From Phyto melanocephala (lineage: Eukaryota > Arthropoda > Insecta > Diptera > Rhinophoridae), in the NCBI GenBank assembly GCA_941918925.1, contig OW799234.1:64255043-64319042 (forward strand): DNA of 64,000 nt. The letters are read 5' to 3'. The position numbers and the translations under genes are program-made. The notes under the pieces were generated by a model. The model was given only the letters and a program-made list of their open reading frames with translations. It made no database searches and had not been told where the DNA came from. Positions 42,250 through 54,786 of the stretch are shown in pieces; position 1 is the first letter of the stretch, and each line of letters starts with the position of its first letter.

Positions 42250-44865
42250 AATGCTAAAAAAGCTTTCTTTTGGTAAATCTTAAAAAAAAAAAAACTGAAG
42301 GGGGTCCTTATCAGACGAAACTAATGAGCTACTCTAAGGAACAGCTTGTGGAAGCAGCAGGAATTAATGTGTCTGTTAAGGGTTTGAAAGAGGTAGAGAC
42401 CTTTGGTTGAATTTAGAATTGCAATCATTCTTAACTCTGACGATGATGACAATGATGATTTAATTAAATAAAAACATAATCTTTTGAATTGAAGCAATTG
42501 GGGCATATAATGAATATGAACACTAAAAGCTTTAGTTCTAAAGAACTTGAGAAACTGCAAGGTTGTTGATATTGATTTTGAACTGGAGAGTTAGAACTAT
42601 TTTTAATGATTTTTTTTTTAATATTTAATTTAGTAATGAATTGGGTGTTTCTTTTTTGTTTCTTAAAAAATAAACACTTTTTTAGTTTATTTAACAAACA
42701 TATACATACATATATACACAGAAAAAAATATATGGGTCAATTAAAAAAAAACGCAATTTTTGTGTCCCCGCACTTTACACTACTATTTTAGTTAAAAAAA
42801 AAACAACAAAAAATAAATAAAAAATTTGAGATTGATCAGCGAGGAATATGTAACAAAAAAACGTAATTCTCAAATTTGTATGTTTGTTTTTTTGTTTATT
42901 CAGAATGGTGTTTTGTTTCTCCCCCGGACTCCTTCCATACAAAAGCATGTGTCCTCCGTAGGAATTTTTAGTAAACAAAATGGAATAAAATCCAGAAAAA
43001 AGTAAATATGCAACATTTTATAACAGTTTTCGAATTATTTAGTTTCTTTCTTGTGTTTTCATTTGTTATAGTCGTCAAAACTAAATCAGTGCGAATTTGG
43101 TGTTGCAAAGAAAGGTTGTCCCCACAATTTGCATTGAGCGTCACTTTTTTTATAATTCAAGTAATATTACTAGTTTTCAATTTGCATTTAAATAAAGTAA
43201 ATAACGTAAGGAAAGTACAAACCTTAATTATTACAAAAGTGAAAAAGCGAAAAAAAATATCTTTGTAAAAAAGTGTGGATTTGCGCAGTCACGCTAATTT
43301 TTTTAAAAGTGAATATATTAAATGTAAAAAATTGAAGTTGACAATCATTGTTTACATGGTTTCAAATCATTTTTTTTATAATTTTTGAGTTTGAGAAATA
43401 AATTGCCTACGAAAAAAACCAGAATAGGCAAACATTTCATGAGCATCACTTTTGATATATATTGCTTCATAGCTTAAAATGCTTAATTATGATTTTATTT
43501 TTTAATTTTTAAGAGTAAAACAACAAAATTAATGGCGGCTGAAGGAGCATAAAGATATTGAGAGAAAATAAAGCTCGATAAAGCGCGTAATGACGAATAT
43601 AAAAGAAAGAAGAAAGAAAGGTATAATCGTGGTATATTTGAGTTTAATCGTGCTTTTGCAACTTAAACCTCTGGGGGACCGGAAATTTATGCAACTGCCA
43701 CAAACTTAATTCAAAAGTGGTAAAAATTAATGAGAATAAAAAAAAACAAAGCCGCTTGTCATTTCATGAAGTTTATACAGATTCAGAATAAGAGATCGAA
43801 TGAAAATGTATAAATTAAATTAAGTTAAGTTATTGTTTTGATACAAATATTTACATATGTGTCTAAGTTTCTTCAAGAATTACTCCCTTTTTTCTATTTA
43901 TGTTAAAGACATCAAATAATATGTATATGTTTAGTTTTGTATGAAAATTTTTGTTTTTTGAAGATTTTTTGTTTTTTTTTTAACTTACTTTTTGTAAAAG
44001 AATAAACTTTTTTTCGTTAAACTTTAACTTTGGCATTACTTCTTGTTTACGTGCAACAAAATCTCTTGATCGTCACAAAATATCTTGAGCGTCACACTTA
44101 GTTTTTTTTTCCTTAAAACGCTTATAATTAATTTTTTTTTAAATTAATTGTTACAAGCCTATTACTTTGCAAGTAACCTCTAAGTTCAAGTCTTTTTTTA
44201 CCAAAAATTTATATATTTTAATCTTAAAATTTTAAAATAACTAGTCACTTTTAAAAAAAATTTAAAATCAGGGTGAATCGTGAATTTGTGTTTATAATCG
44301 AAAAGGTGATTTTCGCAAAAGTCAATCTTGAGAAACAAAAGAACATCATAGTAAGCTTGAATTTCAAATATTTTTGCATTTTTAGCGATTTTTTATACAT
44401 ATTTGGTGTATGACGCTCAAAATAGAAATCATAGAAAACCTAAAAAAATTCAAAAAATATTGATCCTTTTGAGAGCATAAAAGTACCACCGGTCATCAAT
44501 TTCTACATAAACTGGCCACTCTTACCGGCGAATTGAAAAAACTTTAAAAATAAGCACAAATTCAATTACGAAATTAATACTATTAATTAAAATTTGATTT
44601 TGCTCCAATCATCAAAATGATACTATTGATTAAATTAAAATTAATATTTTTGTTGTAATTTTACGTTTGGCTTTAGGTCATAAAAATTTAATTTTATTGT
44701 TTTATTTTTAAAGAAAAGATTTTAAATTTTTTTATTTATTTTATTTCAATATTTCGATTTACTTCGTAGAACATCATCAGGGCTCTAATGAAGCCCAAAC
44801 AAAAATCTACAACCAAAATATATAAACAACAACAAAAGGTCAACAAACTTATTTAATATTTTTAA
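42250..44865. other. Stretch with no recognisable gene
   Basis: Strongly AT-rich with A and T runs. Frames at 42606-42791, 43008-43268 and elsewhere are Phe/Lys-rich by composition. Near 44755 (ATTTACTTCGTAGAACATCATCAGG) the sequence resembles the 3' text of some retroelements, but I could not place it. Confidence 0.45.
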
Positions 44866-45856
44866 CTAGAAAATCCCGGCGCGCGTTGCTACGCCCCTTC
44901 ATGAATTTTAATCGCATTCTAAATTTTAATCAAATATCAAGTGCAAAGCTAAAAACTATAACTTTTTCTTTATGAGCGTGGCACTGCCCACTTTTCTAAT
45001 TACGAAACTGTATAGTAATGACAGCTCAATAAGTGTGCAAAGTTTCAGAAAAGTCTGTCCAGTGAAAGTATCTTAAAATTATAACTTTTTTTATGGGCGT
45101 GGCACTGCCCACTTTTCTAAATACAAAACTGTATAGTCATGATAACTCAATATGTGTGCAAAGTTTCAGAAAAATCGGTCCAGTGCAAGTACCTCAAAAT
45201 GATACCTTTTTTTGAATGGGCGTGGCACTGCCCACTTTTCTAATGACGAAAGTGTAAAGTCATGACAGCTCAGTATGTTTGCAAAGTTTCAGAAAGTTCG
45301 GTCCAGTGCAAGTAGCTAAAACTGATAATTAGTTTTTTATGGGCGTGGCCCCGCCCACTTTTTTAATCACGAAATTATAAAGTCATAACAGCTTAATATG
45401 TGTGCAAAGTTTTAAAAAAATCGGTCCAGTGCAAGTACCTAAAACTGATAATTAGTTTTTTATGGGCGTGGCCCCGCCCACTTTTTTAATCACGAAATTA
45501 TAAAGCCATGACAGCTCAATATGTGTGCAAAGTTTCAGAAAAATCGGTCCAGTGCAAGTACCTCAAAATTTAAACTTTTTTAGGGGCGTGGCCCCGCCAA
45601 CTTTTCTTATCACAAAATTTTTTAGTCATGACAGCTCGATATGTGTGCAAAGTTTCAGAAAAATCGGTCAAGTGCAAGTAGCTAAAACTGATAACTAATT
45701 TTTTATGGGCGTGGCCCCGACCATTTTTTTCACCCGTAAACACTCCCTGGTATGTGTACAACAACTTACCAAGGTTTGAGCCCGATCGGTTTTACAGTTT
45801 CGGAGTCTATAGCTAACACACACACACACACAGAGTTTCACTTTTATAGATATAGA
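44866..45856 (-). mobile_element. Helitron, non-autonomous, with seven 123-bp tandem units
   Basis: On the minus strand it starts TCTATATCTATAAAAGTG and ends GGCGCGCCGGG-type GC-rich text plus CTAG (44866-44869), inserted between A and T: canonical Helitron ends. Inside, GGGCGTGGC(A/C)C starts recur at about 44972, 45095, 45218, 45341, 45464, 45583 and 45707, so the period is 123 bp with one 119-bp step. Each unit also has GTGTGCAAAGTTTCAG. No protein is encoded; minus-strand frames at 45570-45877 are incidental. Confidence 0.9.
44972..45760 (-). repeat. Tandem array, 7 units of about 123 bp
   Basis: Units are 80-90% alike by eye. The same unit occurs three times in each of 17712-18466 and 60113-60614, so the array length differs between Helitron copies. 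Confidence 0.88.
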
Positions 45857-46179
45857 TTGAAAATACATTAACAACAACTTAAACAGTTTTAAAAACTTAA
45901 TTAAAATGTTTAGAATTTTTTTAAATGATTTTAATTAATTTAATTACGCCTATAGTTAAATTTTGGGATTAACTAAATTAAAGTATTTATTGTATCAATA
46001 ATATAAATTGCTAAACCTGTTTTAAATTAAAGAACCCGGAAAGTAAATATACATATTACCGGAAATCACCCTTCGTTGTAAACAAATCATGCAAATGTTG
46101 CAGATCTTGCAAGTCTAATATATGTTGAAATAAATTGCACACCAGGCTGTCACTTTAATTGGATGCAAATAAATAATTT
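45857..46179. other. Spacer with no recognisable gene
   Basis: AT-rich, no features seen. Confidence 0.4.
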
Positions 46180-46796
46180 AAAGGTTTTCCATTGCCCAGA
46201 ACCGGCTATTCTCTTTATTTACATGCCCATTCAAATGAAAATGTGCCTCCTCACTCATTATGATTTTTTCATGAAAATCGTGGTTGCCATGGACGAGCTG
46301 TAATATCCTATTGGCATATGTGCGGCAGCGTAAATGGTCTTCTAGAAGAAACTCTCATGTCAACTGAATCTTAAATGGAAACAAACGCAAATCTTTGTGC
46401 AAAATTGTCTCCAAAGTTGTTCTTTAAAGAGCAAGCTCCTTAGCACGCCATCGAATTGGGATTGATGGATTCTTTTGAACACTTTCTTGAATAGCAGTAC
46501 GTTGTGGTTCATGCTTGGGCCTATCAACTACAGTCCCTCTTTCTTTGAAATCATTCACTACACGATAAATAGTGCGTCTTGTTGGCACGTTGTTTCACGT
46601 AACTTTCTCATCGTCACAGTAATCGATGATCAATTTTAATTATCACGTGGGTTTATCGTGGGTTTATCGAATATTTTTAAATAATAAATTTGCCAAGTCC
46701 CTACTTCACGACTCCCAAATATGAACTGTCAAGACTAATATTTACCAAAATGGCGACAAAACAAAGTAGTATACCTTCCCGGCGGACACCCTATAT
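46180..46796 (-). pseudogene. Mariner-type transposase relic, N-terminal half
   Basis: Read on the minus strand from about 46610: RRTIYRVVNDFKERGTVVDR (second helix-turn-helix), then SIPIRWRAKELAL and LHKDLRLFPFKIQLT, with stops in two places, then EEAHFHLNGHVNKENSRFW. In related proteins the last block begins SDEAHF with the first catalytic Asp; here it is SEEAHF, so the Asp has become Glu. The rest of the catalytic domain is missing. The 5' end has AGGGTGTCCGCCGGG at about 46778-46793, a mariner-like terminal repeat. Confidence 0.75.
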
Positions 46797-47181
46797 TAGT
46801 ATTTAACAACTAAAACAAATTTGTAGCTTACTCTTTATTAGATAAAGTTAATGAGTCACTAGAATCACCAATTTGATTTCTTATTTTGTTCCTCTTCAGA
46901 CTCAGATGATGAAGAATAAAATAAATACATTGAATAAATTTTTTCCTTTTACGATTTGTTCTTTTCTTTTAAATATAAGAAAAAGATTTCGGCAATATGC
47001 CTTTTGTTTACATTTTTCCAATATTCTTTGACATTTTGTTAAGTGTTGTGGAATTGTTTACGAATTTTGTTTTATAACACTAAATGAATAAATCATTTCG
47101 ATAAGTAACGGCTACCATCATAAGAAAATTTTGCACTGTCGTAATAATTTTCGATGTGTAATTCGATCATGACTGCGAAAA
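46797..47181. other. Spacer with no recognisable gene
   Basis: AT-rich, no features seen. Confidence 0.4.
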
Positions 47182-47406
47182 TTAGCCCCCTGTAATTTTA
47201 TATATCAATCCATAATGCCAGACTTTATCGAACACTAGTGATATGTGTATAAAAAGCGTATAACCGAACAGCAATGTCTCGAAAGCTTCACGAATGATGT
47301 GTTTTATCCTTTTCACTTGCTTAATAGAGCTGTGTTCTTTTCTTAAACCGAATTTTTGGTTGGGAATACCACTTGTATTCTTCATCAATTTTACTAAGCT
47401 TTTCAT
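47182..47406 (-). pseudogene. Jockey-type reverse transcriptase fragment
   Basis: 74 codons: IPNQKFGLRKEHSSIKQVKR, then FDKVWHYGLIYKI. In Jockey RTs these are the QFGFR..HST..Q and AFDKVWH.GL..KI blocks, including the first catalytic Asp. Frame is lost on both sides and no YADD box was found nearby. A scrap of a retrotransposon different from the CR1-group LINE at 20789. Confidence 0.7.
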
Positions 47407-49600
47407 ATTCGTCCCTTAGTTTGTAAATAGTCGAGAAACTTCAAACAATGTAATTCCTGTAGCTCATAAACTTAAGCCAAAATAATGCCATCGACACGAC
47501 AATCATCTTAACAACTCCATCTCAAGCTCAAACAGTATAAGTAATTAAATATATTTTCGAAGTTAAAATAAAACATTTAATTAGGAATAAGCACAGTTCA
47601 CATCCTTGTTGCACAACCCTCGTTTTAATATGCTCGTACTTAAACTGCTCAAGTACAACCGTGTAACGACAATTGTTTTAAAATGCTTCGAATAACAATA
47701 AATTTTTAAATTCAAGTTAAGTAAGTTTTATTTTATCATCATCAGCATCAGCATCAGCACCCCAAACGATACCAATGAAATGAATTAAAAGAAATTAATC
47801 TAAAACCAGATAGTGAACAGGCAAAAACAAGTTTTACACAGATGCACAATTTTCTGTCGAATATAATCGATAGAAACATACACAACAACAAAAAATGTTA
47901 AATAAAAAATTTTATATCACTCTTTTCGCTGAACAAAAAAAAACAAGTAATTTCGTTTAAGCTCCTGCAATTTTGGAAATAAAATTTTATTGCTTTAAAC
48001 AATCTATGGGGAGGAAACTTTTTATTATTTAAATGAAATGGATTGATGGTGTAAGCGGATTTAAATTTAACAATAGAATCGGTTTAATCATTAAACTTTA
48101 AGTATTTATTTAGTTAAGAAGCAATCACTGTTTGCCCGGGTTCAAGGCACAAGGTAAGTCCTTTACTCATACTCTCTGAGATGTCTAAAACACTATAGAA
48201 ATAAAACTTTTACTTTTGTATCCTTTAATCATTAAGTACTAAATTTTAATTTTATTTTCTTTTGCATATTGAGTTGTTGCCTTGTACTGCTTATTGTTCA
48301 TGCCAATGTCAATCTTAAATATTCTCTTAGCCACATTGGCTACAATTACATTATACTTAAAATGGTAGACTCATAAAATAAATCCTTAATTTTTGTGTAA
48401 CATAAGTAAATGGCGACGTTTTCTTGAATACAATTTATGTTCAAAAAAAATCTAGGTAAATAATACTTAAGCTTAAATGTATTCCTGACAGGTACAACAA
48501 GCAAACAAATAAACGTACACAAAAATGTATGTATAAGCGCGTAATGGAAAAACTGAACAATGATTAGAACTACTCGTATATACGTTCTTACAAACATTCA
48601 CAATCGAAACAACTAGCTTCAACAATAGTTTCACTTACTTTTAGGAACAAATTGTGCTTCCATGTATGTTTTAGAGTGGGAGAGAATGAGTGCAAATGAA
48701 TAAGGAGTGCAGATAAAAAAAATTCATCACAACATTCTTCAATAAAAAAAATTAAATCGAAATTGATATTGATCGTAGAGGAAATTACGTTCAGTTTTGA
48801 AAAATCAAATATGTTAGGACTGCGAACAAAGCGTCCGAGAAACACTGCCAGGCTGGTTGACATAGTTGTAGAGCCAATTGTTAACTACGAAGCTCTGATA
48901 CGGTGGAATGTACTCACTCATTCCACATACACTATAAACTTCAATAACGTCCTGCAAACACTTTCACCCTAGATATATACACTATTGCACTTTTACTTCT
49001 TTCTATAACAGAACAGTTTCTACTTCAAACACCGGATCGACTCTACTGGATGGAAACGGAGGGTGGTGACGTTTGGAGTCATATTCATCTAATTTTAATC
49101 ATAGGGGTAAATGATCTAAGGTTTTTCGAAATTTGTAACATAAAATATACCTAAAAAAGACACAGATTTCTGGGCGAACATGTACTGGATGGCCTCTCTG
49201 CAATATCTGAAGTTGAACTGAATTATCTACTGAGATACCTCACGGCCACGGGGTTCATCTAGTATCCTTTCTCTTGGATTTATTCTGAGATACATTAAGA
49301 GCTGACGAGTGATGTGGTCCTGTCAAAACGGAGTCATATAGACTCTACTTGACTGTTGGCGTGCAGCGAACTACCACGATAACCAACCAACCAATACCTA
49401 AAAATGGAGGTAGCACTCACCTATACGAGGACAGCTAATTATATTTCGGGAACTGTCAAAAACTAACATCTGGCAACACCATAATAAAGTTTGACATTAT
49501 TAGCTTAAACGCACTTGCAACGTTACAAATGCTATTTGTTTTGTTTACAGTGAGTTCAGATACTCAATTTTACCAAAATATTTAAACTTAAATGTTGATT
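47407..49600. other. Stretch with no recognisable gene
   Basis: A (ATCAGC)n tract lies at about 47738-47758. Frames at 48346-48972 on both strands have no recognisable domain. Confidence 0.45.
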
Positions 49601-49608
49601 ATTTTTCA

Positions 49609-49985
49609 CAACTTTTAACGTGGACTATCTCAACAAGAATGTGTCGATGAACTGATCTATGTTCAGCGATAAAGCACCATCTAAAACCACAGCATATCGC
49701 CGGTATAGTGAATATAATCGTGGTCGTAGTTCCGTTGCGAACGAATTTCGTAGAGGTCGTCCAAAATCGGTTGTTGTGGCACAAAACATCGATACAGTGC
49801 GTGAAGTGACGCTTTAAGTGACGTAAGGAAATAATGATAAATGGTTTGATCGAAGGCAAAAGTGTATTAATAATTAAGGGGAATATTTTGAAAAACAATA
49901 AAACCATTTTCATTTAAAAGAGGTTTTTATTATTTGCTATTCCGAAAATATAAATAAAAACCCTCGTATTTCCAAACTGAACCGT
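49609..49985 (+). pseudogene. Mariner (DD34D-type) relic with large internal deletion
   Basis: LSQQECVDELIYVQ (about 49625) and, after a frame change, FSDKAPSKTTAYRRYSEYNRG to NIDTVREV (49659-49806) match the N-terminal helix-turn-helix domains of classical insect mariners. After a deletion of most of the catalytic domain, the C terminus returns: WFDRRQKCINN, a stop, GEYFEKQ, stop at 49899-49901. This is the GEYFEKQ ending common to insect mariners of the irritans/mauritiana kind. The right inverted repeat is probably AACCCTCGTATTTCCAAACT at about 49959-49979. It is a different lineage from the DD41D copies. Confidence 0.8.
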
Positions 49986-50512
49986 GACTTTTGAAATAAA
50001 TTTCCACAATTTTCTTCTTCTGTTCGGGAACTTGGTTGTAACGATAAAATTTAAAACCATATATTACATCTTTACGACAGTTTATTCCTAGTCGAAATAT
50101 TAAAACCTTAACTATCGTAACACATGCTAGTAATAGTTCGGAAAACTTAATATACTCACACATTTTAATTATTGCACTTAAATTTTTTTACTCGCAACTT
50201 TACCGGCAACCAAAATTAAATGCGGTTAAAGTATTTCCCTGTGTAAAATTTAATCCAAACGCATATAAAAAATGTAAATGAAATATTTGTAAAGCATTAA
50301 TATCATTAATTTACATATATACTTTTCTGGGTTAATGTAAAATTATAATTAAAGCTATACTTTGTAGGTATAATTATGATTTGTCTCCTTCAAACGCACG
50401 TTAGAAAAGCAAATTAATTAATTAAAAAGCATAAATATCATAAATATGATAATGATAAAACAATTTTAAAGTGGCAACGCTGTTCCTGTTGTATATTTTG
50501 ACCAGTGATAGG
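49986..50512. other. Spacer with no recognisable gene
   Basis: AT-rich. The last eight bases, ATTTTGAC (50505-50512), are the left target duplication of the outer hAT-like element. Confidence 0.4.
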
Positions 50513-51457
50513 AATTTCGCTAATTTCTTGTCAAATCTAACGATTTGAAATCCAGCTTAGCGGGCAAGAATGCTTTCAAGCTATTAGCATGATATCAAGC
50601 AATTTTTGCTGACTTATTTTTTCTACCTCTTAAGCTCTACTTTTTGTTAGTGCAACTTAAACTTCATACATATTAAATCAGAATAAAAATATCTATTTAC
50701 TCTATGAAGTCTGCCATTTCGCTCTACATCAATATGTGTTTGTGAAACATGGATTAAAAAACCGCAATACAAATAAGGGGTTTTCAAAGTGATCTTTATA
50801 TTTTCGATGCAGTACCAATAAGGCAAACATGCATGAAAAAGAGTTTTATAGCTTGTTATTTTTTAAAATAAAAAAGGGAAAACTTTAACAAAAATTTTGT
50901 ATTACTTTTTTCTATAAAATTAAGAAAAATTATGTCGTATGTAGGGTTTGGGATTTCCCGGTCTTTTTACTTTCCCGGGAAACGGGAATTAAAAAATCGT
51001 CTTCCCGGGAATTCCCGGGATTCCCGAAAATAATGTTTCTTTTAAAATATATAATGTTTGTTAACTTTAATATCACGATTTGGTTAATAATTCATTGTTT
51101 TAGTAGTAGTTTATTTTCCATTAGAGTCCTTATTGTGTTAGCATTACATCTTCCGGAAATAAAAACTTAACCCAAATTATAAAATAATTATTGCCATGTA
51201 AACAGATATCTTTTTTGGCCAACACTACTCCACTCGTCTAATACAAGAAAAATTTGACTCGATATTCTTTTCACCATCGTATTTTTAACGGCGTTGTAAT
51301 ATTTTATTACAATGTTTTTAACATCAGTTTAACTTTGGTAATGTCATATTTTTACTGAAAAAATTTTGACTAATAAAAGAACTTTGTGTAATTGCTCGAA
51401 TAGATATTCCATCGACTGCTGCCAATTTTGAAACAATTTCTAGTAATGTTTGGGTGT

Positions 51458-51673
51458 CTAAAAAACTTTTAATAGTGGAATTATTTTTTTACTTGGTGCA
51501 GGTGTTGAAGAATCGTTTTCAAATTTTATTTTATGAACCAAAAGAAGGTGCCGTATGAGACCACTAGTACTACCGCCCTTGGACATTAACCTTTTCGGAA
51601 AAATATTACATTGTGCTGCGTTGTCTACTTTTTGAAAATAGTTCCAGACTTCAGACATTTTGCTTCTAAACAA
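51458..51673 (-). pseudogene. hAT transposase BED-type zinc finger fragment
   Basis: SEVWNYFQKVDNAAQCNIF, then GGSTSGLIRHLLLVH. BED fingers of hAT transposases read S.VW.YF.....A.C..C....... G.STS.L..HL...H; here the first Cys is present, the second has become Phe, and the H...H pair is kept (RHLLLVH). The catalytic RNase-H-like domain and dimerisation region are missing. Confidence 0.82.
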
Positions 51674-51757
51674 AGTGAATTTTTAAAAAAAAGTATTATT
51701 AGAAAAATTCTATCATTAATAAAAAAATTATGCTTCCAAATTCTGTGACCACTTTTA

Positions 51758-52574
51758 ACAAGTAAGAGCGCTATATTCGGCCGTGCCGAATCTTATGTAC
51801 CCTTCACAACGAGTAGTCATGCAATAACAGTAGTTTGTGTCACCATTCATCCCATATGAAATACGTACATACATATAAAAACATACATATATAAAAACAT
51901 CCCATTGTAAAATTATAAATTCACATATGTATGCTAAAAAAAACACAAAAAAAATTTAAAAAAAAAATTAAAAAAAAAAAATTTAAAAAAAATTTAAAAA
52001 AAATTATTATACATATATATAATATATATAAAACAAAAAAAATAAAAAAATAAATTAAAAAAAAAAATAAAAAATAATAATAAAAATATAAATAATATAT
52101 AAAATAAAAAATAAAAAAAAAATAAAAAAAAAAATTTTAAAAAAATTAAAAAAAAAAATTTTTGGCTTAGCTGGGATTTGATGCCACGTTTTCTCTAACC
52201 AGTATACACGTTTGTATGTATGTATGATGTTGTTGTGATGTTGTTTTTGTGAATAAAAAATCGAGGTGGTCGTGGGTTTTTGCTCATATCTCAGTTGTTT
52301 ATGTACCGATGTTTCTGAATTTCAATACCGTTCTACTCCCGAATATTTCTGATATTTTAATACCTCACCCGGGTCCAAGCGATATCGGGGGGCTTCAAAA
52401 AGTTGATTTCAACATACACACGGACAGACGGACAGACTGACAGAGCTTAATCGACTCCCCTATTCATAAGCTTTCAGAAAATATATACTTTATGGGGTCG
52501 GAAATGAAAATTGTAGAAATTTCACACGGAATGACAAACCTATATATACCCTTTTTCACTGTGTGAAGGGTATA
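51758..52574 (-). mobile_element. DINE-1-like element (HINE), copy E
   Basis: On the minus strand it starts TATACCCTTCACACAGTG and ends with hairpin ATTCGGCACGGCCGAAT and CTCTTACTTGT. It sits inside the inner hAT element between TTTTA and AAAACAG. The T-arm-like motif (52164-52185, plus strand) precedes the AT-rich core (about 51937-52160) in element orientation, as in B and opposite to A and F. No protein. Confidence 0.85.
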
Positions 52575-53192
52575 AAAACAGTTTGCACATACGATTATAT
52601 TTATCAAAATGAACCACGGAAACTACTGCTGGATTTACGGTTGTTATATATACAAGAAAACAATTAATTATGTATGTATATAATTAATTCACTTGAAATT
52701 TATAAGCACTTATTAAAAATAATTCCAGAAAGTCGTTAACTTTGGCGTGAAATATTTTTGACCGATGATGTTTGTTTTTCTTTTCCATATTCGTATTTGA
52801 TAAAAGTTGTAAATACTTAACAATTAAAAAACGCTAACAAATTAAAACCCTTACTTTTTATTCAAATATTCTCTAAATTTACCAAAACAGATAAGAAATT
52901 AAAAATAAAATTAAATATATTTCCTAATATACTACATATTTTTTATTTCCCGTTTTCCCGGGAATAAGAGCAAAGTTTTTCCGGGAATACTAAGTGGTTC
53001 ATTCCCGGGAATTCCCGGTTCCCAAACCCTAGTCGTATGCCACTTTGTTCCCTCGCCCCAAAAATTTCGATATGATTGCAAAGAGTTAGCGATTTATCGC
53101 TGAAATTTTAACTTAGTAAAAAATCTAGCTTTTTTTCTGGCGATTTTTAGGTCACATTTAGCGGGATTTGTTGAAAAAAGTTTCTATCACTG

Positions 53193-54052
53193 ATTTTGAA
53201 ACACAAACTAAAACCAGCAAATAAACAATAAGACAAACCATAGCAAAAATTATACATATTCAGAGCTTACTCGCTTTCAATGAACTAAGCCTTAAAGAAA
53301 CTTTAAAAAAAACTAAACAACGATTCACACTATGCATACAACATCAACGCAGCCAGTTAATACTGCCACGTTTATACATTTTATAAACTTTGGTTTATTT
53401 CTTTGAAATAATTTGGGATTTTTTAATTGTAAATAACAACACTTAAAATTTAAGTTATAAAATAGTAGGCCGTACTTTTTTGTGATGCATGAGCTGCCAC
53501 AGAAGCATACAGTTGTTTTCGGTTCAAAACTCTTTTTTTATATATAGATTGTATGAATTTTAAGCAAAATTGAAATTTTCTTTAAAAAATATTTTTTTGT
53601 TTTATTAATTTTTTGTTATTGTGAAGATAAGTAAAAAAAATTATATAAATATTATCGGCCTTCAGCCGCCGCTGTTTGTTTTTGATTTGTCGCAGCAGTC
53701 AACAATTTAACTTGACTTATGATCCGTCAACACAAAGTACTAATTGTGCCAACCCCTCTCCGTCAATACGTTGATGTCAGTTGAAAAAGTTGAAGTTAGA
53801 CGGACGACGGATTCATTGTGCCCCAGCCTTAAGAGTTGGTTAACTTTAAGCTTCGCGCTGCGTTGAAAGTGCTTTATGTGACATGTTTTATATAAGAACG
53901 GCTATTTCATCTTAAATGTCAAAGCGAATTTCTAACACAACACGAAGCAAATGTTCTATCTGCCATAGCATTTACTTTATTTATTGTTTCACATTTTGTA
54001 TATACCCTCAACGAACGTTACTGTTATACTTATTCAACTGGATGTGCAGGGT
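53193..54052. other. Stretch with no recognisable gene
   Basis: AT-rich. About 53655-53830 is somewhat more GC-rich (ATCGGCCTTCAGCCGCCGCTG) but no domain or RNA fold was identified. Confidence 0.4.
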
Positions 54053-54177
54053 ATCAATTCTCGTTCTAAGAAACTATGAAATGAAAAGTTTTTGTGTGTA
54101 ATATCATATGGTGCCACCATACCCTTTGCTATACAAAAACTTTTTCATTTCACAGCTTCACAGAACGAGAATTGAGC
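54053..54177. repeat. Foldback repeat with about 45-bp arms
   Basis: TCAATTCTCGTTCT...ATGAAATGAAAAGTTTTTGT on the left pairs with ACAAAAACTTTTTCATTTCA...AGAACGAGAATTGA on the right, with a loop of about 35 bp. The size fits a small MITE; no target duplication was recognised. Confidence 0.6.
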
Positions 54178-54632
54178 CCCTGGTCGACTATTACTAGTGG
54201 CAGTGCCATCTAATTGTCATTTTAGTAACTTTCCACAAGTTCTCTGCATATATGCACGGGTATATTCTGGTAATTACCAAAGGCCGTTGTATTTTAAGAA
54301 GTAGATGTTAATGTTGAGTAATATGTGGGAAAAATAACTACTCCTAAAAGTATGCCGCACATGCTACAAAATTTTGACTGTTATTACTTAAAAAGTTTAC
54401 TTTAAAGTTTTTCTTTTTTATTGTGTTACTTGCATTTAAAAATGTATATTTTTAAAGCTTTCAGTACACCAAAATAAAAAAATTTAATTTAAAATTCCCA
54501 TTTATCTAAAAGTTATCGCCGTTTATTTTTTCACAGCAGCCGCATCCGCTGGTACTGATTATTTCTTATCAGCTTATTACAGTATTGCTATTGTCTTCAA
54601 TATATGAAAGTAGTTGACTACACGGCAACGAC
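54178..54632. other. Spacer with no recognisable gene
   Basis: AT-rich, ends in the left 8-bp duplication GCAACGAC (54625-54632). Confidence 0.4.
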
Positions 54633-54786
54633 CAAGGTCTATTAAATAAGGTCTGTTCAACTAATCAGCTGATCGTTTTTTGCTCCCCTATGTTTACTAC
54701 TCGCAGTTGTCAAAATTTGTTTACCTTTTTAGGGCGACATTTATGTTTTTCAGTTTTTCAATCTTATGATTGATAATTTTTCAACT

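Larger units (their letters stand above)
50942..53031. mobile_element. Inner hAT element with BED-finger relic
   Basis: Ends TAGGGTTTGGGA and TCCCAAACCCTA, with an exact 8-bp duplication GTCGTATG (50934-50941 and 53032-53039). Both subterminal regions repeat CCCGGGAATTCCCGGG-like palindromes, perhaps transposase-binding sites. A BED zinc finger on the minus strand (51458-51673) supports the hAT call. HINE E is inserted at 51758. Confidence 0.85.
50513..53192. mobile_element. Outer hAT-like element, non-coding, split by a second hAT
   Basis: Ends CAGTGATAGGAATTTCGC and (reverse complement) CAGTGATAGAAACTTTTTTC share CAGTGATAG, a hAT-type terminus. Flanks ATTTTGAC (50505-50512) and ATTTTGAA (53193-53200) match 7 of 8, fitting the 8-bp hAT duplication. 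Only about 420 bp (left) and 150 bp (right) belong to it; the rest is the inner element. No transposase is seen. Confidence 0.65.

Noticed and set aside
44972..45760. CRISPR-like array because of regular spacing
   Set aside because: Whole 123-bp units are repeated with no unique spacers, and Helitron ends enclose them; the genome is eukaryotic.
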